In this document: in pieces, positions 21,568 to 31,085 of the stretch
How positions within the stretch are numbered: the first letter of the stretch is position 1
Layout of the letters: the number at the start of each line of letters is the position of its first letter
Source of the DNA: Alopecurus myosuroides
Taxonomy: Eukaryota > Streptophyta > Magnoliopsida > Poales > Poaceae
Reading direction: 5' to 3'
Assembly: GCA_028641055.1 (NCBI GenBank)
Contig: CM054057.1
Coordinates: 725,227,411 to 725,291,410 of the forward strand
DNA: 64,000 bases
Translations under genes and position numbers: made by a program
Notes under the pieces: generated by a model
What the model saw: the letters and a program-made list of their open reading frames with translations, nothing else
Database searches by the model: none
What the model was told of the DNA's origin: nothing

Positions 21568-24500
21568 TCAGGTTGATGGGGCATTCTCGGTGCTCGCCTG
21601 GGTTGCTTCGCCTTCCTCAGTGGCCTTGGTGGCGTCCGCCTCTACGCTGGCATCAGCAGTCTTCGCTTGCTCGGCGTCAGGCTCGGTGGCGAGCTGCTCA
21701 GAGGTAGCAGTGGCCACCGAGATGGGCGCCGTCGCGGAAGCAGAGCCGGTCTCGGGGGCGTGGGTGCGCACCGTGTCGTTGAGTGTGGCTCCTGATGAGG
21801 TGCCGAACTCGAGGGCAGCGGTGTCGATCTCCTCGACCTCTTCATCGCTACTCGCGATGACTGCAGCCTTCCCCTTGCCCTGGGGAGAATCGAAGAAGCC
21901 CGATTCCAGCTCGGAGTCTGTCTCTTCATCTGCGTCCTCGTCCTCCTCCACCTCGGTGTCGGGTTCGGTGGGGCCGTCGATGAAGGTGGCCGTGTCCGCG
22001 TACTCCGCAACCTCATGCGCAATTAGCTTGCGCGTGGTCACACAGCTGGCGTCCGTCTCCCACCTGGAATTGTCGCGCTTTCCGCGGATGATCTCCATGT
22101 TGAGGTTCTCGTACCAGGAGGCGACGCAGAGTAGCATCAAGTCAGCGCCTGCCCGAGCTCCAGAGGCGCGCCACTTCTTCAATTCGGCCTTCACATTGCG
22201 CAGCTTCAGAGCAAGGCCATCGATGGTTGTCGGCGCAGAATCTTCAGGCCAGAACAGCTTGTGGAGCTCGAAGCCGACGCGCACCAAGTCGGTGCCCACG
22301 CCGGCTAGGCGTTGGAAGTGCCCTCGCATCACCAGCAGGCTGTCCTCGATCTCGGCTCTGGTGTCCGCGGCCTCGCCCTTCTCAAGGCGAGCTGCTCGGG
22401 CCTTGGCCAAAGCAGGCGCGCAAGCGGACACGAGATCAGGGAAGATCTCTGCGCAAAAGCAAGGGAGAAACTTAGTCACAGGATCCGAGAAGAGGCAGAA
22501 CCGAGAAGAAAAGATGCAGAAAGGAGGAAACTTACTGTGAAGCTCGTGGCGTAGCTGCTGCAGCTGGATTTTCCATTCCTCCTCATTGGACACGTGCTTC
22601 TCCTCGAGCAAGCGGAGCCCATCCAGCTGAGAAAAGAGCCCAGCATTGGATTTCGTCAGCACTTCACATTCTTGCTCAAGGGCCTTTATCTTAGCATTGA
22701 AGGTTGTCTCAGCCTTGGCCTTCTCGGCAATCACTCTGTCCCTCTCCTCACCAAGCGTGACAGCATCCTGGAGTGCCTTCTGCAGCTGGAGTTGCAGTTT
22801 CTCCATCTCTGTAGCGTGCTTGCTCTGCAGAGCAGCAGATTGGCTTGCCAGTTGCACCTGCACCTCAGCAGGTTTGAGACAGTCCTGATGCTCGACAACA
22901 AACTTCTTATGATCTTATGAAAAGAGCAAAGCACGGTTAGCAGAGAAGCAAAGGAAACAGACACAAGGGCAAACCGAGTAGACGGAGTTTTACCTTCAAG
23001 CTTCTTGATGGTGGTCTCGGCATTCGCAACAAAGGTGCGACAGTTCTCGTGCTCGTCAGCCAGGGCCTTCAGTTTCCCTGCAGAGTAGAAAAGGTTAGCG
23101 CAAGAAAGCAGAAGCGGGCGCAAACAAAAAACGCAAGAACCGCGCGGCTAGAAGCGTACCTTCCACCTCAGACAGCTTCAGAGTGCTATCCTTCGCATCC
23201 TTACCGGCTGCCTCCGCAGCTTCTTTCTCTCTTTCCAGTGCAGAAATTCGCCTCCTGGCGATAGCATGATTCCAGAGAAGCTGGCGATGCAGACTGGTCC
23301 GCTTCAAAACGCTATCCTGAGAAGCGAAAAGAAAACAAGTTAGACAGAGAAGTGAAGATTCAACCCGAGAAGGCGGCTACTCGGGAGAGCATCCGCCTAC
23401 TCGGCCAGAATCTCGGGGACTGGGTGATGGTAAAGGAAAATGAAAACGGATAGGAGAGAAGAAAAAATGCTACTCGGAGAGGACAAGTTAAGACTTACCG
23501 CGTAAGACTGCTCGAGATCTTCTGCATTCTTGCGGTGCACGAACATCTTGGCAGCAAGAGTAGCGGTGCTGGAGGAGACGGTCATGGGTTTGTAGCCCAA
23601 GTCCACCTTGTTCCAGTCGACCCGCATATGATCGATGTCGCCCAGGCCAAGGCTATGCCATTTGTCTGTGCCGAGAAGCTTGCTGTCCCACTTGGCATCG
23701 ATGAAACCAACCAAGTCGAGTACCTGCTCGAGGCTCTGGGATGACATCGCCTGGTCTTGAGCTCCTCGAGAAGCAATGGATCTATCCTGGTTTGGGGCCG
23801 AGGGCCCGGAGTCCACCGCCACGGCTTTCCTTCCTCTTGTGAGAGCAAGCTTCCGGTCCTTGACGGAAAGGCCAATCTGGAGCTGTTGGCTGACCTTCAC
23901 CATATAATCCAGGTAGAGGGGCTGATCAGCTATGTTAGCGGCGGCAGGAACCGCACTGGGATTGCGGATAACCAACTGCTTGGACTGGCCAGCTGATGTC
24001 GGCGGCGGCTTGTCGGCAGCTTTCTTTGCTATCTCTTTCTGAGCAAGTGGCTTCTCGGAGGTTGGCTTCTCGATCTTCTGCGTCTCGGTTTCCTTCTTCT
24101 CGGCTGCCCTCTTCTCGACTGCTTCCTTCAGAGCATCTAGGGCTTGTTTCCTGGTTACTCGCCCGGCAGGAGGGCTGGCTGCGTCCTTGGTCTGCGGCAC
24201 CGAGGAGGAATCTGGCGGTGCAGTGCCTTGATCAATGGGTGGCGCCACGGATCCGTCACCTTTGTGCAGCATCTGGTTGGGCGCTACGGTGCAGCGCCTG
24301 GTTGCGCGCTGCTCAGGGATACTCCTCTGTCATGACTGTATCCTCTACCCGCTGCTCGGCAGTGGGATCCGCTTGTCCGGCAGCGCCTGTGGCTGGCTGC
24401 TCAGGTTCAGCTTCTTGCCGCTCGACGGCGGCGTCATCATCACGCATCTCCTGGTCTTCCTCTTGGTGCTCCTCGGCGGCGCTAGCCGGAGGAGAAGGGG

Positions 24501-26549
24501 GCTTGTCCTGGGGAGCGGCGTCCTGCGCATCTGGATCGGCGCGGGACTGCTGCTCAGGCCCCGTTTGCGTGTGGGTGGTGTCGGCCTCGTCGCCCTCAAG
24601 GTCGACAACCTTGTCGACGTCAATGGCAGCGTGTTTCTTGGCCTGGTCAGGCGCGAAAGCAGCGTTCGCATCCAAGGGAGCTCTGGTGAGAAAGGAAAAA
24701 TCAGAAATTAGAAGGAAGCAGAGGAAGGATAAGAGAAACATCAGAGTACAAAATTGGGAGTTAAACGAGAAAGAACTTACGCTTTGGTGGAGGGGATTGT
24801 TCGCTTTGTTCTCTTCACGACCGCCTTGGTCGCCTTCTTCTTCTCGGCTGCTTTTCTCTTCTTGGCGGGAGGCTCTTGGGCGTCACTTCCTGTCCGCTTA
24901 CGGGTGACAGGAGCAGCGACGGACAGAGGTTTGGCGTCAAGAACCTTGTCGACCTCGTTCTCGTCTTCATCCTCACCCTCGTCCTCAGCATTTGCAGCAT
25001 CTGTGAATTAGGGAGGAAGGAAAACACTTCAGAAACAGCAGGCAAAGGGCCTGTGCTTTTTGCAGAGGGAGAGCGCGAATTCAGTTACCTTCGAACTCGT
25101 CATCAGACCAGTCGCGAAGAGATGGTTCGGCAGGCTGCTTCTCGGTCGTAGGAGAGTGACGAAGGTTGATCTGGTCTGCGGTCTCAAAGGAGGCCTTGTC
25201 GTCCTCCTCTCGGTCAGCAAACCAGTTGCCTTCAAAGCGCTCACAACTTTCCATAAGCTGGCGATTGAGGACCTGAAGAGCGGAAAGGTGTCACAAGATA
25301 GCCGAGTAGCAGGAAGGTATCCTACCCGGATAGGCGTGAAAACACAAAGCACACTAAGCCTAAGCAATTTTACCGAATGTCCTACTCGGATAGGCGTGCA
25401 AACACAAAGCACACTAAGCCTAAACAATTTTACCGAATGTCCTACTCGGATAGGCGTGCAAACACAAAGCACACTAAGCCTAAGCAGTTTCACTAAATAT
25501 CCTACTCGGAAAGGCGTGCAGGCACAAAGCACACTAAGCCTATGCAATTCTACTGAGTACTCTACTCGGTACAGAATGCAATTGCTAGTCGCAACCATGA
25601 GAGGAGATTTTCTAGTCGGATGGCAAATACTGAAGGCAGAATAAAAGAGAACGTACCCGGGGAATCGGTTTCGTGCGGCTGAATGGGATGAACCCATACT
25701 GCCAATGGTCACCAAGGCTTGTCGTCAGGATGGACGGGCGTGCACGGGAACATCCGCGTTGTCGAGCTCGATGGTGGTCGTCCTGGTGCAGTCGCGGGGG
25801 CCTCCCATATAGCACATCAGGTGGCTGCGCTCCTGCAGAGACAGCACGCGATTCTTGATCCAGCAAGCCACAGGATCATCGCTCTTGAGGCCCTCGTCGA
25901 TTAGTACGCCGAGCCGCGCTTCAATCTCCTTCGAGTTGAGATCGTTGGAGGGCTTCGCCTTCCAATTCTTCCCGGTGGGAGCACGGTTGCTCCAAGCAGG
26001 AAGATTGATTCGGTCAGTTACCTTTCCTCCTTCGGTGGCGGGGATGTTCTTGACGTAGAGGAACGTCTTCTGCCACATTCGGACGGATTCCAACCCCTTG
26101 ATACGGGGGTGGTTGGTTCCCGACCGCTGCACCATCATGGCGCAGCCGGTGTCAGTTGCGCGTGGCACGCCCGCGCCTTCCTTCTTCCCGGTGGTCTGCT
26201 GGCGGAGATGGAAGTACTTCAGCCAGGTATCCGTCGTGGGATGGATACCAAGGAAAGCCTCGCACACCACGGCGTGGTAGGCGAGGAAGACGACGGCGTT
26301 TGGTGGCAAGTGGTGCATTTGGAGACCGAAGTGGTCGAGGAAGCGGCGGAGGAAGTCGGAGGCCGGCAGGCCGAATCCGCGCTCGAAGTGCGACAAGAAC
26401 ACGACGTGTTCGCCCTCCTGCGGGGTTGGCACGATCTCGCCCTCAGACGGCCGGCACTGAACACCGGGAGGGACCCTCCGGGTGTTCACGAGCCAGGCGC
26501 AGTCCTCGGCGGTGACGTGCGAACCTGCCCAGCCGGCGCGAGCAGCCAT
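21568..26549 (-). CDS. A antisense gene (aORF), eight exons, Transposase_28-like ('putative gypsy type transposon')
   Basis: Read on the minus strand the exons are 26549-25657, 25272-25089, 25000-24781, 24682-23499, 23316-23160, 23077-22994, 22913-22536 and 22448-21568; every intron starts GT and ends AG, and phases join correctly. Exon 1 (MAARAGWAGSH..) carries the conserved block with CEAFLGIHPTTDTW and MCYMGGPRDCTRTT. Exon 3 is acidic and then has PAKKRKAAEKKK, a likely nuclear signal. Exon 4 is Pro/Glu/Lys-rich and ends with a second conserved block (WHSLGLGDIDHMRVDW). Exons 5-7 encode a long coiled coil; exon 8 has an acidic tail. About 1,325 codons. Compared with B, exon 1 has a 1-nt loss near 25727; a second frameshift lies near 24313-24330, so this copy is probably inactive. 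Function unknown; retained antisense genes are known in Tat elements. Confidence 0.8.
25321..25580. repeat. 60-bp tandem repeat in intron 1 of A's antisense gene
   Basis: Four full units and a partial fifth start at 25321, 25381, 25441, 25501 and 25561, each beginning CCTACTCGGATAGGCGTGCA or a close variant and containing ACACAAAGCACACTAAGCCT. The array fills most of intron 1 (25273-25656). B has a related array at the same place with a shorter unit. Confidence 0.95.
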
Positions 26550-26696
26550 GGCAAGGGGTGAGCGGATGGCGGAAAGTTAGAGAGTTTGGATGGAGGAAAC
26601 AAGTCCGCGGCGGCGGAGAGCTCGGCGGCGGAGAATAACAGAGAGACGAAAGGGGAAAAGTGCGAAGGGAGGAGAAAAGGAAGTTACCGGCGGAGG

Positions 26697-26704
26697 TATT
26701 TATA
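26697..26704 (-). promoter_or_regulatory. Putative TATA box of the antisense gene in A
   Basis: On the minus strand TATAAATA lies about 150 bp upstream of the ATG at 26549, in GAGGATATAAATACCTCC, suitable for a start site near 26670. B has only a weaker TAAATT at the equivalent place. This is inferred from position and motif. Confidence 0.5.
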
Positions 26705-27206
26705 TCCTCTCCGCGGTTTACCGTTACCATCGGGGAAGTGGGATCGATCGTGGCGTGTGGTGGGGTCTGTGGCCGGCTGGAAACGCACACACGCGCGAGG
26801 CGCGCGCGTAACGGCCGCAGCAGATCCCACTACCAGATCGTGGCCAATTACTGCGCGTGATGGGACATAACGAGCCAGTGGGCCCGCCCCGTGAAAACTG
26901 GGCGCGTGGCACGTCGTGTCGTGGCAGCGAAACGTCGGGGTCACGGATGCTTGGCACGTGTCCAGTGGCGACACGGAAGGCTGGATTGTGCTCTGCGCTG
27001 CAGAGGCACAAGAGGAGAAATTCTCTAAGTCTTTTTACTCGGTTACAGAGTAGAGAGCTGGTGCTACTCGGAAGACAGGAAACTCAAGGTCTTTCTAAAG
27101 TACTACTCGGAGGTCTTTTACTCGGCATCCTGAGGTTCAAGGGCTATGTTGCAAAAATTGGTTTTAAGCTGGCAGAGCCTAGTGAACGAGTTCGCAAGAC
27201 TCAACC
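26705..27206. other. Upstream region of the antisense gene and pre-PPT spacer in A
   Basis: No coding frame is credible here. The part at 26750-26960 is GC-rich, with GCGCGCG-type runs and ACGTG cores, and resembles a promoter-proximal region; similar sequence occurs upstream of B's antisense gene (53090-53300). The part at 27000-27200 repeats ACTCGG motifs. Confidence 0.45.
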
Positions 27207-27221
27207 AGCTTCGGGGACTGC
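27207..27221 (+). other. Polypurine tract region of A
   Basis: AGCTTCGGGGACTGC directly precedes the 3' LTR and would prime plus-strand DNA synthesis. The purine core GGGGA is short and is embedded in the same TCGGGGACTGC string that recurs in pol and in the spacers. Confidence 0.65.
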
Positions 27222-28098
27222 TGTCGGGGGGTTACCCGCGAGTAGGGTAAAGGCAAGTGGTAAAGGCGACTTACAGAAGAGAGATTTGGTCGAGTAGCCG
27301 ACTACCCGGTACTTGCTACCCGGTCGACTGCTACTCGGTCTCACCTCAAAGATGACCGGAAGGAGATATCAGTCAAGTTCCATCCATTCGAGTAGAAGAG
27401 TTGGCCCGAGTAAAATTGGCGGGAACCTACTCGGGCCAGAAAGTCAAAGGAGCCGTTCTGACACAGGATCCCGCGTATCCTGGGTCCGTACTTGGCAGTA
27501 TTCGAAGTACTGTTCATCTGGGACCGGCCTGCCTGACAGTGACAGCATGGAAGCAGGCCGTGGCAGGATAAGGGGGGGCCTACTCTGTGTTTGGCACAGT
27601 GATACCAGTCTGTCCCCTTGTTTTGCCCAACGACTTTCCAGATGCAGCCAAGATTAGGAACCAAAGCTGTCAGCGGGAACCCGGAAGAAGGACGATGTGC
27701 ACACTATGTCGACACTTGTCCGTGTTTGGACGTATCCGGCTGGGCACCAGGTATATAAGGTGCCCCGCCGCCTCCTGCGTGAGGCATCGCATACTAGAAC
27801 ACTTGGTGACCTAGATTCTTGACCTAGTTCATCACAAAGAGAGAAGAGTGGCTACTCGGTAGCAAGAACATTGTACTGTGGCTACTCGGTGAGACACCAG
27901 AATACATAGAGAAAGGCAGGAGTAGGGGTTTTACCTCCTCACGAGGGCCCTGAACCTGGGTAGATCGTGTTGTTTGCAGTGTTTACTTCATACCTCACGC
28001 GGCTACTCGTCGCGTGATCCCTCCCCGAGCACCTCCAGCGTCCTTCGTCCCCACATCTTTAGCCATCCCATGGCATCTGCCGTGACACCACCACGACA
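27222..28098 (+). repeat. 3' LTR of A, followed by target duplication GGGAT
   Basis: 877 bp, differing from the 5' LTR at about five visible places: one base in the first 25 bp, one near 27507, the G-run length, one near 27738, and a small indel near 27910. It is followed by GGGAT at 28099-28103, identical to 12965-12969. Confidence 0.95.
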
Positions 28099-28103
28099 GG
28101 GAT

Positions 28104-29955
28104 GCCCCCTTGGATCATCCTAGCAAATTTCAAGAAGACTCAAGCGTCTAAGCTTGCGTATTCCCAAGGCATCCCTTCTTTATCAACAACTTATCATGTC
28201 ATTTCTAGTGAAACTATATTTTTATTCGTTCACATCTTACGTACTTTACTTGGAGCGTCTATTTGTTTTTATTTTGCTTTTATTTTCTGTAACAAGCTTG
28301 TTTGTATCCTAACGTTCTTGTGTGGGAGAGAGACACGCTCCGCTTTTTCATATGAATACCTGTATTCTTCATTTATTGTCTAGCTATTGCAATTCTTTTA
28401 GCTCTTGTTTTTCACTCATCTCTTATTCAGAGCTGTTAGTTCTTATAGAATAGTACTCGCTTGTTTCATTGATAAATTATTTGGAGAGTTTGTGTTGAAA
28501 TAATTAAATGGTGTTTGCTTGGAAACAGAAAATGCTACAGGTGGTAGATGGTATATTGGAAAAGACTTACATATTTTTGTAGATCACTGTCTTGGATAAT
28601 TTGATACTTGGCAATTGTTTTGAGCTTTCAAGTAGTTCATGTTTAAGCTCTTGTATCATGTGGTTAAAACCTATTAGTGGAGAACTACCATAGAGCTTGT
28701 TGAAATTTGGTTTGCATGATTGGTATCTCCAAGGTATAGTTATTTTCTGGTAAAAGGTGTTTGACTAATAAGGAGGACAATATAGAGTCTTATAATGCTT
28801 ACAATTTGTTTTCATGTAAGTCTTGTTGTACTAGTTGATATCTTGTGTTTGCTTCAAACAACCTTGCTAGCCTAAAATCTGTACTGAGAGGGTATGCTTC
28901 TCCTGCATCCAAATCTTGAGCCAAAATCCATGCCATTTGTGTCCACCATACCTACCTATTATGTGGTATTTCCTGCCATTCCAAGTAAATATTCCGTGTG
29001 CTACCTTTAAACCTTCAAAATTATTAAACCTATTTTGTGCTCCGTTTTAGCTCATGAGGAAGTATTGACTGCTTCATTGTCTCTTTCATGTTTATTTGAC
29101 TTCACACCTTGACTAGTATGCATAATGTTCTAGTCCCTAATATTGCAAAAATAGCAGGCAAGCGGGTGCCCAGCCCCTAAAAGATAAATTACAACTTATA
29201 ACCAAATAAATCTCCTAACATTATGGGCTTGAGAAATCTTGAACTTAGCTTGTTTAAACAAAGGAGAAGAGGAACTTTATTGTTCTCTCTATGGGAGACA
29301 CTCTTGAAGCCTTTAAACATGAAAGGATGATAAATCATTCGATGCCATTCGAGACATAGACAAACACCTCTCTCAAAATTTATTTTTATACTCTATATAT
29401 GTTTTTAAAACCATAAAAAGCTCTAACACATGATTTATCCCTGCTTCCCTCTGCAAAGGGATTTTCTTTTACTTTTATGTTGAGTCAGTTATCCTAGTTC
29501 CTTTTGTCTCAGAAGCAAACACTTGTGTCAACTTTGTGTGCAACAATTTTTACATGCTAGTTTATTGCACTTATTATATTTTTGTGTGTTGACAATATCC
29601 ATGAGATATATATGTTTAAAGTTGAAAGCCAGTGCTGAAACTTAAATCTTCCTACGTGTTGATCGATGCCTTTTATTTAGAATCTATTGCTTTATGAGTT
29701 AACTCTTATGCAAAACTTTTTGATGCTTGTCTTGAAAGTACTATTCATGAAAAGTTTTTGCTCATATGATTCAGTTGTTTACTCATTATGTATTTGTTAG
29801 CAACTATAGACCATTGACTTGGATCACTTCATTCATGACTTGTGCTTCACAATATTATTTGATCAAGATTGTGTGGTAGCATTTCACCTCTGAAATTATT
29901 TTGTCGTTATCGTTTTACCTACCCGAGGATGAGTAGAACTAAGCTTGGGGATGCT
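28104..29955 (+). other. S1 3' non-coding region, part 2, with polypurine tract
   Basis: S1 resumes after element A. The region is AT-rich and non-coding, and its start (AAGAAGACTCAAGC) matches S2 in reverse near 60625-60645. It ends with ACCTACCCGAGGATGAGTAG and AAGCTTGGGGATGCT just before the 3' LTR; the latter contains the likely polypurine tract. No gene is seen. Confidence 0.8.
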
Positions 29956-31085
29956 TGATACTTCTCCAACGTATCTATAATTTCTGATGTTCCATGTTGA
30001 TATTATGCCAATTAATACATGTTTTCTATAAACTTCATAGCATTTTTATGCATTTTCTGGGACTAACCTATTGACAAGATGCCACAGTGCCAGTTCCTAT
30101 TTTCTGTTGTTTTTGTATTTCAGAAACGTTGTTCTGGAAATATTCTCGAAATTGAACGAAACAAAAACTGAAGTCCCTAATATTCCGTCACGTACATGGA
30201 GTACAAAGGAGACTCGAAGGAGTCCTGGGAGGCAGCCACACCAGGTGGCGGCACGACCATGTGGTGTGGGCCCCCTGGTCGCCCATCGACATCGCCCTTC
30301 CGCCTATATTTTCCTTCCTCGGGAAATCTCTAAGTACCCGAGCCTCCATCCACGAAAATTCCCGTAGCCGCCGCCGTTATCAACCCTAGTTCGGGAAGGT
30401 TCTGAAGCCCTTCTCGGCACCCTGCCGGAGAGGGGAATCATCACCGGAGGGCTCTTCATCACCATGCCTGCCTCCGGAGTGATGCGTGAGTAGTTCATCA
30501 TCGGACTACGGGTCCATAGCAGTTGTAATGCTACATGTTTAGATGGTTGTCTTCTCCAATTTTGTGCTATCATGTTTATATCTTGTGAGCTTCCTAACAT
30601 GATAATGATCATCTTATTGTAATGCTACATGTTGTGTTTGCTAGGATCCGATGAATATTGACTACTATGTCAAGTTGATTATAGATCTATCATATATGTT
30701 ATTTGTGATCTTGCATGCTCTCCCTTTCTAGTAGATGCTCTGGATAAGTAGATGCTTGTGACTCCAAGAGGGAGTATTTATGCTAGATAGTGGGTTCATG
30801 CCTCCAGTAATCTAGGAGAGTGACAGTAACTTCTAAGATTGTGGATGTGTTGTTGCCACTAGAGGTAAAAAACAATGCTTTGTCTAAGGATAATTGTGTT
30901 GTTTACATTACGCACTTTACTTAATGTAATAATCTCTTACTTGCAACTGAATACCCAAAGTTTGCTCGGATGTCATCCCAAGGGTGGATTATTAGTCATA
31001 GATGCAGTTGGATAATGGTCTATGTATCATGTTGTAATGCCCAAATGAATATCATAGTAGTCATCATGTCATGTATATGCATTAT
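29956..31085 (+). repeat. 3' LTR of S1, truncated by insertion
   Basis: It starts TGATACTTCTCCAACGTATC and follows the 5' LTR with many substitutions and a duplicated ATGCTACATG segment near 30525-30540. At 31085 it stops being LTR and TGTAACAACCC begins, so about 480 bp of LTR end are missing from the window. The many differences mark S1 as older than A. Confidence 0.85.

Larger units (their letters stand above)
12970..28098 (+). mobile_element. A: complete Tat-lineage Ty3/gypsy retrotransposon with an antisense gene
   Basis: The 15,129-bp element has LTRs of 878 and 877 bp with TGTCGG..ACGACA ends, an exact tRNA-Lys-type primer site, gag-pro, pol, a minus-strand eight-exon gene, a polypurine tract and a 5-bp target duplication (GGGAT). 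The RT sequence, the second archaeal-like RNase H and extra reading frames before the 3' LTR place it in the Tat lineage (relatives of RIRE2, Retand and Grande). The LTRs differ at about five visible places, so the insertion is recent. Known lesions are a TAG in gag (16057), a Gly-to-Val change in an RT block, and two frameshifts in the antisense gene. Confidence 0.95.
8446..31085 (+). mobile_element. S1: Athila-like, gag-pro-only LTR retrotransposon (Sabrina/WHAM/Fatima-like), interrupted
   Basis: A 5' LTR (8446-10060), tRNA-Asp-type primer site, gag, coiled-coil segment, aspartic protease and a long non-coding 3' part are followed by the matching 3' LTR from 29956. The candidate left target duplication is GGGTG at 8441-8445; the right partner lies outside the visible part because the 3' LTR is cut at 31085 by another LTR sequence. 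No RT, RNase H or integrase is present, so the element would depend on a partner for copying. Element A splits it at 12969/28104 with an exact 5-bp duplication. Family names are from memory of Triticeae repeats and are tentative; the structure is seen directly. Confidence 0.85.

Noticed and set aside
21590..22540. Plus-strand 316-codon Ser-rich frame
   Set aside because: It is the complement of acidic exon 8 of the antisense gene and crosses the splice sites; exon matches with B support the minus strand.
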